28,788 nucleotides of DNA, from NCBI GenBank assembly GCA_018366495.1, contig JAGZHZ010000029.1:1-28788 (forward strand), in the 5' to 3' direction. Made by a program: the position numbers and the translations under genes. A model generated the notes under the pieces. That model worked only from the letters and a program-made list of their open reading frames with translations, was not told where the DNA came from and did no database searches. The stretch comes from Clostridiales bacterium. GTDB taxonomy: Bacteria; Bacillota; Clostridia; Lachnospirales; Lachnospiraceae. Below are positions 15,957 to 23,652 of the stretch, in pieces (within the stretch, counting starts at the first letter, position 1; every line of letters starts with the position of its first letter).

Positions 15957-17273
15957 TTATTTTTTCCCGTTTCTCATAATTGCACTTGGATAAACCTTTT
16001 CCATCCTTTCATCCGGAAAATATTCATCCAGCAGCTTTTCCTCTTCCGTGGAAGCTTTTTGTCCCATGGAACGATGCGTATACCGGTCTAGGGCAGCCGC
16101 TGAGATCAGCATATTGAAAATCATGAATACAATCATCACCCAGCTCAAAATCTTTCCAAGTTTTTTTGGCACCTTTTCAATCAGAGCAGACAGCTTTATG
16201 TAAATAAATTTAATCCAAAGTACAGCCGCCACTCCCCAGAAGAAGCAAAACAGCAGATTGATTCTTCCGCCCAGGTTGAATGGAATCTTGCTGTAATCCC
16301 AGAATACTGTTCCAAATACAATTTCTGTAAAGACACTGCAAATGTATTCATACGCTCCGCCCATCACTGTTCCAAACAGAAAGATAAAAGAAATCTTTTT
16401 ATCCTTATAGCGATAAAGCATTGCCGTCAAAACAACAACTCCAAGTCCCCATACGATACTGAAATCGCCATAGACAACACTGCTTCTGCTCATCCATCTG
16501 CCCATGGAAAAGCGGCAGAAAATAGTCTCAATCACATCCCCTAAAAATGCACCGATAAAAAACAGCCATATTAATTTGTAAAAACTACATCCGTATGCAA
16601 AAACGTCTTTCTCCTTTGGCTGTTTTGATGGCGCCTCAACTTCCACAGGGGGATGTGCTTTCGTCATACGGCGTTCAATGGAAAGAAAGATCTTTCTGCC
16701 CAGTTTATTTGAAATCTGTTGCATACTCTCAGCCAGATCTTCTACTTTTTTATTGTATTTCTGAACTTCAAAAATAATCCCCATCACGCTGATAACATCG
16801 ATTCCTATAATTACAAAAGCTGCGATCAAAACAATCTGTCCCAAAAAGACAGGAATCAGATCTAATACGATCTGAAACAGAGGCTGTGCAAACTTTATTG
16901 CAAGTGCAGCAGTAATTCCCCATATAATTGAGAATGGCAGACATACATAACCGCCTAAATTATATTTATAATCAGAATAGTCCCACCATTTCTTCTTAAA
17001 CAGTTTCTCCAGAAGCATTCCAGTGAAAAATTCTAATACGGTCGCAATCGCGCCGCAGCCGATTGCAAGAAATACAAAATTTTCTGTCAAGGAACGAAAA
17101 AAAATAAAGCTGAAAACCATGCCCAGCCCATAGACAGGACAGAGCGGTCCGTTTAAAATTCCTCTATTTACAAAACGCTTTTTTCTCACAGCCGCATAGA
17201 CAATCTCCAAACACCATCCGACAAAAGAATAAAGTAAAAAATACCACAGCAGCTGATAAATTGAATGGTTCAT
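15957..17273 (-). CDS. Duplicated CmpB-like membrane protein (putative ABC-type permease, PF06541 type)
   Basis: This 438-residue protein holds two copies of the CmpB-type membrane domain (about residues 1-190 and 225-400). The first copy begins LLWYFLLYSFVGWCLEIVYA, continues RGILNGPLCPVYGLG, and contains WWDYSDYKYNLGGYVCLPFSIIWGI. The second mirrors it with LIWLFFIGAFLGDVIETIF, SVVYGDFSIVWGLG and WDYSKIPFNLGGRINLLFCFFWG. A charged cytoplasmic helix (KYNKKVEDLAESMQQISNKL) links them. The family is annotated as putative ABC transporter permease, but no ATPase neighbours it and its function is unknown. The ATG follows GAGGT, with a good promoter upstream and a terminator directly after the stop, so it appears monocistronic. 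Confidence 0.82.
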   Translation of the reverse strand: MNHSIYQLLWYFLLYSFVGWCLEIVYAAVRKKRFVNRGILNGPLCPVYGLGMVFSFIFFRSLTENFVFLAIGCGAIATVLEFFTGMLLEKLFKKKWWDYSDYKYNLGGYVCLPFSIIWGITAALAIKFAQPLFQIVLDLIPVFLGQIVLIAAFVIIGIDVISVMGIIFEVQKYNKKVEDLAESMQQISNKLGRKIFLSIERRMTKAHPPVEVEAPSKQPKEKDVFAYGCSFYKLIWLFFIGAFLGDVIETIFCRFSMGRWMSRSSVVYGDFSIVWGLGVVVLTAMLYRYKDKKISFIFLFGTVMGGAYEYICSVFTEIVFGTVFWDYSKIPFNLGGRINLLFCFFWGVAAVLWIKFIYIKLSALIEKVPKKLGKILSWVMIVFMIFNMLISAAALDRYTHRSMGQKASTEEEKLLDEYFPDERMEKVYPSAIMRNGKK

Positions 17274-17321
17274 TAATAATACCTCTTTTTCTTTCCCACC
17301 TGTCTTTTTTCATTCTCACCT

Positions 17322-17350
17322 ATCATATCATGGTTTTCAAAAATATGCAA
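17322..17350 (-). promoter_or_regulatory. Promoter of the CmpB-like gene
   Basis: On the minus strand TTGCAT (17345-17350) and TATGAT (17322-17327) are separated by 17 bp, with TG preceding the -10 region. This is one of the best sigma-A-type promoters in the window. Confidence 0.7.
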
Positions 17351-17376
17351 TTATCGACAAAAAAAGATCTCCTGCA

Positions 17377-17417
17377 AATCTTATTTTTTTATTTTGTTTT
17401 TTAATAAAAATAAGATT
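17377..17417 (-). terminator. AT-rich hairpin after the phosphate symporter
   Basis: A perfect 12-bp inverted repeat (AATCTTATTTTT at 17377-17388 against 17406-17417) follows the symporter stop. A third copy of the motif at about 17453-17461 offers a competing pairing, and a T7 run follows on the minus strand near 17360. Its low GC content makes it a weak terminator candidate. Confidence 0.4.
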
Positions 17418-17473
17418 CCTGATTCACCGGAATTTTTACATGGCAAATCTGAAATCTTATTTTCATTTTCTTT

Positions 17474-19177
17474 TTATTTTGTTTTATTTTTTTCCATATT
17501 TCCAATAAAATATGGCACATTCACCTTCTGTATCGCAATATCTGCGATGTTTGTACAGGAGTTCTTCATCCTGTCGATATCATGCAGAATTTTTGCAAAA
17601 GAGCTTGTCAGTTCCGCCTTACATTTTCCTTCACTGACACGAATCATATGACTCTTGCGCATCTGAAGATCCAGATTTTGAATCTTTTCTTTCTTCTCCA
17701 TAATCTTTTGAACATCTGATGCATTTCCTGTCTTAATCAGCTGCAGCGCTTTTTCGTAGATTTCCTCAATCATATTTAAGCTTTCCGACACATCCTCCAG
17801 CGCTTCCTCTGAATACTCATATTTCTGATCCAGATTTTCCGTCAGATTCGCTCCCACTTCTGTGCACAGACTTCCGATTCGTTCGATATCACTAAGCACA
17901 TACATCAGCCCTGCCGTCTGTGTTGCCTGCTCCTCTGTCAAGACACCGCTTGAGAACATATTTGTCAGATATTCCATGATTTTGCCCTGAAGATAATGGA
18001 CTGTCTCGCTTTCTTCTTTGATTTTGGCAAGCATTTTTTTGTCTCTCTTCTTCACAGCATCTTTAATTTCTTTCACCATTTTTCCTACAATATCACTGCA
18101 GCGCAGAGTTTCTCTTGCTACCATCTGAAGAGCTGCTGCAGGCTGATTTACCATCTTCTCATCTAAGAAAACAGGCTCTTTTGTCTCTACTTTCTGATCC
18201 TTTCCATCTGGAATCAAGCGCATTACAATCTTTACCATCAGCCAGATCAGAGGCAGCCAGATCAATGTCATCACAATGTTAAATGTCGTATGTGCATTTG
18301 CGATCTGACGTGAAATCACTTCCACTTCCGGTCCTTTTGGTGACAGCCATGCGATGAAATCTGCAAATGGTCCGATAAACCAGATAAACAGAAAACATCC
18401 AGTAATATTAAATACGCAATGTGCGACAGCCGTACGCTTCGCATTTTTGGACTGTCCGATACTTGCCAGAACAGCTGTGATTGTCGTTCCAATATTATCT
18501 CCCAGAAGAATTGGAATCGCTCCTGCCAGTCCCAGCACACTCGTCACTCCATCTGGTCCTGCCTGAGTTGCAAAGTTCTGAAGTACTGCGATCGTCGCAC
18601 TACTGCTTTGCACAACGAGAGTCATCAGAGTTCCTACGGCTACGCCCAGAACCGGGATATCAGACACTCTTTCAATCATATCTAAAAAGACGGGACTGGA
18701 AGCAAGCGGTTTCATTACGTCTCCCATAGTCTCAATTCCTAAAAATAAAAGACCAAATGCAAAAATAGTCTGTCCGATATTTTTTACTTTTTCTGATTTT
18801 ACAATAAAAGAAAGTAAAAATCCCAGGAAAATAATCAGATAAATATAATCGCTGATCTTGAATGCAATAATCTGAGCTGTGATTGTCGTTCCGATATTTG
18901 CACCCAGGATAACAGAGATACCCTGAGGCAGTGTCATCAATCCCGCACTTACAAAACCGATTACCATAACTGTCGTTGCACTGCTGCTCTGTAAAACTGC
19001 TGTTGCCAGCGCACCTGCCAGAACTCCCATCACAGGATTTCTTGTCAGAACACCTAAAATTGCTTTCATCTTCTCACCAGCTGCTTTTTGCAGACATTCA
19101 CTCATCATGTTCATACCGAAGATGAAAATGGCTAACCCACCAAACAAACCAAATAGAATTTCCAATGTCTGATTCAT
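17474..19177 (-). CDS. Na+/phosphate symporter with C-terminal PhoU-like domain
   Basis: This 567-residue protein of the Na/Pi-cotransporter family (NptA/YjbB type) has the two inverted-repeat QSSSAT signatures: Gln63-Ser66 in ATAVLQSSSATTVMVIG, and MTLVVQSSSATIAVLQ near residue 190. Each is followed by GANIGTTITA- or GDNIGTTITA-like segments that form the ion/phosphate pathway. After the last helix (about 330) comes a helical PhoU-like domain with periodic acidic residues (ETVHYLQGKIMEYLTNMF, SDIERIGSLCTEVGANLTE, LHDIDRMKNSCTNIADIA). It should move phosphate across the membrane using Na+. The ATG follows AAAGGAG. A PHO-box-like array precedes it, so induction by phosphate limitation is likely. 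Confidence 0.93.
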   Translation of the reverse strand: MNQTLEILFGLFGGLAIFIFGMNMMSECLQKAAGEKMKAILGVLTRNPVMGVLAGALATAVLQSSSATTVMVIGFVSAGLMTLPQGISVILGANIGTTITAQIIAFKISDYIYLIIFLGFLLSFIVKSEKVKNIGQTIFAFGLLFLGIETMGDVMKPLASSPVFLDMIERVSDIPVLGVAVGTLMTLVVQSSSATIAVLQNFATQAGPDGVTSVLGLAGAIPILLGDNIGTTITAVLASIGQSKNAKRTAVAHCVFNITGCFLFIWFIGPFADFIAWLSPKGPEVEVISRQIANAHTTFNIVMTLIWLPLIWLMVKIVMRLIPDGKDQKVETKEPVFLDEKMVNQPAAALQMVARETLRCSDIVGKMVKEIKDAVKKRDKKMLAKIKEESETVHYLQGKIMEYLTNMFSSGVLTEEQATQTAGLMYVLSDIERIGSLCTEVGANLTENLDQKYEYSEEALEDVSESLNMIEEIYEKALQLIKTGNASDVQKIMEKKEKIQNLDLQMRKSHMIRVSEGKCKAELTSSFAKILHDIDRMKNSCTNIADIAIQKVNVPYFIGNMEKNKTK

Positions 19178-19255
19178 ATGTTCTCCTTTACACTTCTTTG
19201 ACTTTTCTCTTTCTGTGTACTTTCATATTTTTCTGTTCGTGAAATTTACAATTTT

Positions 19256-19310
19256 ATCATATCATCGCAATGTAAAGTTTTCCGTTCCTGTTATGTTAAA
19301 TCTATGTAAA
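19256..19310 (-). promoter_or_regulatory. Candidate PHO box and promoter of the phosphate symporter
   Basis: On the minus strand TTTACA (19305-19310), TTAACA (19294-19299), a degenerate GGAACG (19283-19288) and TTTACA (19271-19276) run with an 11-bp period (the last shifted by one base). A TATGAT -10 at 19256-19261 follows the last repeat by 9 bp, leaving the -35 region inside the repeats. That is the layout of PhoP-activated promoters in Firmicutes. Confidence 0.6.
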
Positions 19311-19348
19311 ATTTTATCTATTTTTCACATAAACTTAACATACTTATT

Positions 19349-19397
19349 ATAATCACAAAAACGATCCCACCGTTTTTGTGATTATCGGTAAGATCGT
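19349..19397 (-). terminator. Terminator of the GTPase gene with a competing overlapping hairpin
   Basis: On the minus strand ACGATCTTACCG pairs with CGGTGGGATCGT (two U-G wobbles, 13-nt loop), then TTTTT follows. This is a proper terminator for the GTPase gene. The same sequence can instead form a perfect 15-bp hairpin (19349-19363 against 19371-19385) that destroys the first one. Confidence 0.65.
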
Positions 19398-19400
19398 CTT

Positions 19401-19449
19401 ATTCTTTATTCTTTATTCTTTATTCTTTATTCTTTATTCTTTATTCTTT
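19401..19449. repeat. Seven tandem copies of the heptamer ATTCTTT
   Basis: Seven perfect copies of ATTCTTT (AAAGAAT on the transcribed strand) lie in the 3' untranslated region of the GTPase gene, 10 bp after its stop and before the terminator. No coding frame uses them. Copy number is likely to vary between strains. Confidence 0.95.
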
Positions 19450-19458
19450 TTTTCTATT

Positions 19459-22188
19459 TTATTTTTCTTTTTGAGTAAATTGTTCCATCTTTTTTCTGCC
19501 AAGCCGTACTTCTTCCATAAATTCAGCCAGCTCTTTTGAGGCTTCCTGAAACAGATAATTTTTGCTTCCTCTCTGCTGATTCAGATAATTGCTCCGAATT
19601 TCGATATTGACCGATTCTACCTCTTCTTTCAGACCCTGTGCTGACATTCTCTTTGCACCCTGTCCCAAAATAATCACCTGTTCCAAAGCATCTGATGTGG
19701 CAACCGTCACATTATATCTTCTCTCCATCTCATGAACGGTTTTTTCTATGTACTGATCGGCCGTCTCCGCTTCTTTCGTGTATACAACATAAATATTGTG
19801 ATACTTTGAAACTTCTCCACGATTTCCCTCGACTTTATACGCATCAAATACAACAATCACCGTTATTTTTTTAAATCCCTGATAATTGCACAAAATATCC
19901 ATCAGCTTTGTTCTTGCGCCGTCAATACTGACCTTTGCCAGTTCTCTCAATTCCTCCCAGGAAAAAATAATATTATATCCATCCACCAGCAGATATTCTT
20001 CTTTTGATTCCTGTTTTTTCACACGATACGCTCTTTCCTCGGCCTCTTCCCTTTCGCGGACTGCCGAACTTTTCCTGAAAGGATTTTTTCTGTCTCTGAC
20101 CTGCCCATATGTCCTGGCAAAAATCTCCTCCAGCTCTTTATCATCCGTCCAGATACCTGGATTCGACTGACTTGAAATCGGCTCGGAATACTTTTTTTCA
20201 GATCGCTCTTTCTTCAGTACACTTTCTATGTGCATATACTGCTCTACTTGTTCCCATCCGACATTAAATCCGGCGCCATGGCTGCAAAAGACAGATCCTG
20301 TCGGATTTTCCAGATCCGCCTCTGAATCGTACCCGTAGCTGTCGATTATTTCCTGCGCATTGTGACACGGTTCATATCCTTTTAAAGAGCAGAACATTCT
20401 CCCTGTCCCGCTTGTGTACGAAATCAATTCTGTCTGGTATCCCCTCATCGTCACAACAGGAGCTTTTCCCAAAATCAATGCCGTGCCGCCCTCGATCTGA
20501 GGCGGCTGAAACGTTCCGTGCATCTTCTGAATGTCGGTCATCGCCCTTCCTACTTTTTCTGCCGGTATCTCCATCTGAAATTCATATACTGGCTCCAGAA
20601 GAATACTTTTTGCTTTTTTCAGTCCATGGCGCACAGCGCGGTATGTCGCCTGTCTGAAATCACCGCCCTCTGTATGTTTCGGATGAGATCTCCCTGCAGC
20701 CAATGTAATTTTCATATCGGTAATCTCTGATCCCGTCAGCACACCGATATGTTTTTTCTCCATCAGATGCGTCAGGATCAGTCTCTGCCAGTTTCGATCC
20801 AAAATATCCTCACTGCATGAGGATGCAAACTGCAGTCCGCTTCCTCTCTTTGCCGGTTCCAGAATCAAATGAACCTCCGCATAGTGGCGAAGGGGTTCAA
20901 AATGGCCGACACCCTCCGTCATTTCTGAGATCGTTTCTTTATATACAATACTTCCCTCGCCAAATTCTACTTCCGCATCAAACCGTTCTTTGATCATATT
21001 TTTCAAAATCTCAATCTGAACTTCTCCCATCACCTGCGCATGGATCTCTCCCAGCTTTTCATTCCATACCATGTGAAGCTCCGGCACTTCTTCCTCCAGC
21101 TGGCGCAGCTTCAAAAACATTCCATGGACGTCGCATCCTGCCGGAAGCTGAATCTGGTAAGTCAGCACCGGTTCCAGCATCGGCAGTTTTGACTGTGTCT
21201 CCACTCCGAGACCTTCCCCACTGTACGTCTTTGTCAGTCCCGTCACAGCGCAGATGCTTCCGGCCTCCGCCTCCTGAACAGTGCGAAACTGCGAACCAGA
21301 ATAAATACGGATCTGGTCAATCTTTTCCTCCCACGGTTCCTCCTGATTCTGTCGATTTTCATTCTGTTTTAAAAGCATCTTGACTTTCAGACTTCCCCCT
21401 GTCACTTTCAGATATGTCAGACGGTTTCCCTGATCGTCTCTGGCAATCTTATACACCCTTGCTCCAAACGAATCGCCATATTCCGGACATTTTATATATT
21501 TTAACATTCCCTGCAATAATTCTTCTATACCCTCCATCCGAAGCGCCGACCCGAAATAGCACGGAAAGACGTCTCGCTCTTTAATCATGTCAGCGACCGT
21601 CCAGTCCTCAATCTCTCCCGTCTCCAGATATTGTTCCATCACTTTTTCATCACACAGTGCGATTTCTTCCATCCACTCATCCGTCTTTTCTGAGTCGAAT
21701 GGAATACATCGCTCATCCAGCCTTTTTTTCAGCTCTTCCAAAATCAGCGTCTTTTCTGTCCCAGGCTGATCCATCTTATTTATAAATAAAAAGACAGGTA
21801 TCTCATATCTTTTCAACAATTTCCACAGAGTCTGAACATGTCCCTGCACTCCATCCGGGCCGCTGATCACAAGAACAGCATAATCCAGCACTTGTAGCGT
21901 TCTCTCCATCTCCGCTGAAAAATCCACATGCCCCGGCGTGTCAAGCAGCGTAATACTCATATCCTCTATTTTCATTTCTGCCTGCTTTGAAAAAATAGTA
22001 ATTCCTCGCGCTCTCTCCAGCTCATGCGTATCCAGAAACGCATCTTTATGATCTACCCGTCCCAGTTTTCTTATACTTCCGCCCGTATAAAGCAGACTCT
22101 CCGCAAGCGTCGTCTTTCCTGCATCTACATGAGCCAACAGACCTGTACAAATTCGTCTCATTGTTTTTTCTCTCAACTGCTCATCCAA
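19459..22188 (-). CDS. TetM/EF-G-like ribosomal GTPase fused to a YacP/Rae1-like NYN nuclease domain
   Basis: This 909-residue protein has an EF-G/ribosomal-protection body (about 1-660). The G boxes are AHVDAGKTT (19-27), RGIT (61-64), DTPGH (83-87), NKMD (137-140) and SALR (214-217). Domains II-V follow, including AAGRSHPKHTEGGDFRQATY (about 497-516), which aligns with the domain IV loop that Tet(M) uses at the decoding centre. That loop lacks the YYSPVSTPADF residues of Tet(M), so tetracycline resistance should not be assumed. Residues about 731-905 form a YacP/NYN domain with acidic residues Asp736 (LLVDGYNII), Asp782 (VVFDAYKV), Asp811 and Asp833 (ATSDALEQ). YacP/Rae1 in Bacillus cuts mRNA in the ribosomal A site, so both halves point to the A site. 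AGGAGGG lies 11 bp before the ATG. Confidence 0.88.
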   Translation of the reverse strand: MDEQLREKTMRRICTGLLAHVDAGKTTLAESLLYTGGSIRKLGRVDHKDAFLDTHELERARGITIFSKQAEMKIEDMSITLLDTPGHVDFSAEMERTLQVLDYAVLVISGPDGVQGHVQTLWKLLKRYEIPVFLFINKMDQPGTEKTLILEELKKRLDERCIPFDSEKTDEWMEEIALCDEKVMEQYLETGEIEDWTVADMIKERDVFPCYFGSALRMEGIEELLQGMLKYIKCPEYGDSFGARVYKIARDDQGNRLTYLKVTGGSLKVKMLLKQNENRQNQEEPWEEKIDQIRIYSGSQFRTVQEAEAGSICAVTGLTKTYSGEGLGVETQSKLPMLEPVLTYQIQLPAGCDVHGMFLKLRQLEEEVPELHMVWNEKLGEIHAQVMGEVQIEILKNMIKERFDAEVEFGEGSIVYKETISEMTEGVGHFEPLRHYAEVHLILEPAKRGSGLQFASSCSEDILDRNWQRLILTHLMEKKHIGVLTGSEITDMKITLAAGRSHPKHTEGGDFRQATYRAVRHGLKKAKSILLEPVYEFQMEIPAEKVGRAMTDIQKMHGTFQPPQIEGGTALILGKAPVVTMRGYQTELISYTSGTGRMFCSLKGYEPCHNAQEIIDSYGYDSEADLENPTGSVFCSHGAGFNVGWEQVEQYMHIESVLKKERSEKKYSEPISSQSNPGIWTDDKELEEIFARTYGQVRDRKNPFRKSSAVREREEAEERAYRVKKQESKEEYLLVDGYNIIFSWEELRELAKVSIDGARTKLMDILCNYQGFKKITVIVVFDAYKVEGNRGEVSKYHNIYVVYTKEAETADQYIEKTVHEMERRYNVTVATSDALEQVIILGQGAKRMSAQGLKEEVESVNIEIRSNYLNQQRGSKNYLFQEASKELAEFMEEVRLGRKKMEQFTQKEK

Positions 22189-22213
22189 AAAAATCCCTCC
22201 TCTAGCGACATTC

Positions 22214-22242
22214 AGTATATCATAAGAGAATGTTATCGTCGA
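22214..22242 (-). promoter_or_regulatory. Candidate promoter of the GTPase gene
   Basis: On the minus strand TCGACG (22237-22242) and TATACT (22214-22219) are 17 bp apart, ending about 25 bp before the ATG. The -35 is poor and the -10 is good. Confidence 0.45.
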
Positions 22243-22303
22243 GATGGGTCTATATTTATTTGCTTTATTCTTTTCCTTCCCATTTTTTATTTCTGCTTAT
22301 ATA

Positions 22304-23414
22304 TTAATTCCAAAATATAATTCGTACTTGGAATTTATTTTTATTAAGATCATATTTTATATCGCCATGGTATTTTTCCACAATAGCCTCTACACTTTTC
22401 AATCCCCACCCATGGATAATATTATTTGTCTTAGTCGTATATAATTGAATATTTTTCATTGTTTTAGAATTATTACTACTATTTGATAACATCAACCTAA
22501 AAATGTTTCCTGCATTTTTTATCTCTAACACAATTTTTCTATTTCCCTTTTGGCATTTTACCACTGCTTCTAATGCATTATCCATTAGATTGCCAAATAA
22601 AATTGTAAATTTGCTATCTGATATAGGAATATGTACTAAAGAAGTATTAATTTGAAAATCGATCTCATTATCATCAATATTTTTTTTCTCCTGTTAATAA
22701 TAAAGTCAATACATTTAAAACCTGTCCATATTGTTTCTTCTTTATAAGTTTCAAATTTACTTTCAATATATTTTATAGCCTCTGATATATTTTTTTGACT
22801 TAAAAGTTGAAGCAAATATTCACGTTCATGTCTTATATTATGATTTGTTTTAGAAACTTCTCGATCCTGTTTAAGTAATTCTGAATAAAGCTCCTCAAAT
22901 ATTTTTAAATGGTCTTCTACCATATCTTTTTCCATTTTAATATTTTTATTTACATATATTAAAAAAAATGCTATAAAAGTAATAAACACTGAAATTACAA
23001 TAAACACATTGACCAGAAATAAATATGGATTAATTTGTTGATAGCTCTGGTTCAGAAGAAATCTAATCATTTCAAATTCTATAATACTAAATAAAAGTGT
23101 CATTATCCAGTGTTTCTGACACACTTGTTTCCAGTAAATCTGTTTTCTTTTCATCAAATTTGTACTCATTATTAATATTATAATAAAAATTATCTCAAAA
23201 ATACATTCTGTCCAGTTTCGTCTCGCAAAATTTACTTCTATAATATTTTCTACTTTTAATATCCCTTCTAACATTAGTATTGTAAGTTTAACTAAAAATA
23301 CTGTAACTGTATAAAATAGCTGCCATATCGAAGTAATAAAAAAATAATTTCTATGAACTGTAAAATACGTTCTCTACTTACTCTTTCATCATCAACAATC
23401 GCAATTTTTATCAT
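22304..23414 (-). pseudogene. Collapsed response regulator/agr-type histidine kinase pair
   Basis: A response regulator start is present at 23412-23414 behind AAGGAAG (MIKIAIVDDERVSRERILQF), but after about 20 codons the sequence turns into another frame. That frame encodes the membrane part of an AgrC-type kinase (TSIWQLFYTVTVFLVKLTILMLEG...), so an internal deletion seems to have joined the two genes. The kinase frame continues through membrane helices and a DHp-like histidine (NIRHEREYLLQLL), then shifts again at an A8 run (22680-22687). One extra A would join it to the GHKL ATPase part (FGNLMDNALEA, GWGLKSVEAIVEKYHG) that ends at 22304. Such kinases sense peptides beside bacteriocin or RiPP loci, which suits the exporter genes upstream. 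The receiver's phospho-acceptor region and the LytTR domain are missing. Confidence 0.75.
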
Positions 23415-23513
23415 AACTCTCTTCCTTTTAACATTCCCTGGTAAAATAGACGGATTATTTTGCCACAATATATGATACTGTTTTCTCTATCTAAGGTACA
23501 GTCTGATGTTTAT

Positions 23514-23543
23514 ATTATACGATAGCTCAATATTTAAATACAA
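23514..23543 (-). promoter_or_regulatory. Promoter of the response regulator remnant
   Basis: On the minus strand TTGTAT (23538-23543) and a consensus TATAAT (23514-23519) are 18 bp apart, about 100 bp before the regulator start. The two-component remnant therefore kept its own promoter. Confidence 0.55.
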
Positions 23544-23590
23544 GTAAAGTTTATCGACTTTTTATTACTTATGATACAAGGAATAAATTT

Positions 23591-23641
23591 ATAGGAGTAC
23601 TAAAAAAGTATCCATAATAGATTATTTTTTAGTACTCCTAT
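23591..23641 (-). terminator. Perfect 17-bp inverted repeat after the ABC exporter genes
   Basis: ATAGGAGTACTAAAAAA at 23591-23607 is perfectly complementary to 23625-23641, with a 17-nt loop. It begins 12 bp after the exporter stop. A6 and T6 lie in the arms, so it can act as a terminator in both directions. I see no transposase that would make it an element end. Confidence 0.75.
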
Positions 23642-23652
23642 CGTATATTTCT

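Noticed and set aside
19459..22188. Annotation as a plain tetracycline-resistance gene
   Set aside because: The decoding-centre loop residues of Tet(M) are absent and a nuclease domain is fused. Resistance cannot be inferred.
23591..23641. The 17-bp inverted repeat as a transposon end
   Set aside because: No transposase, partner copy or target duplication is visible. Its position right after a stop codon fits a terminator better.
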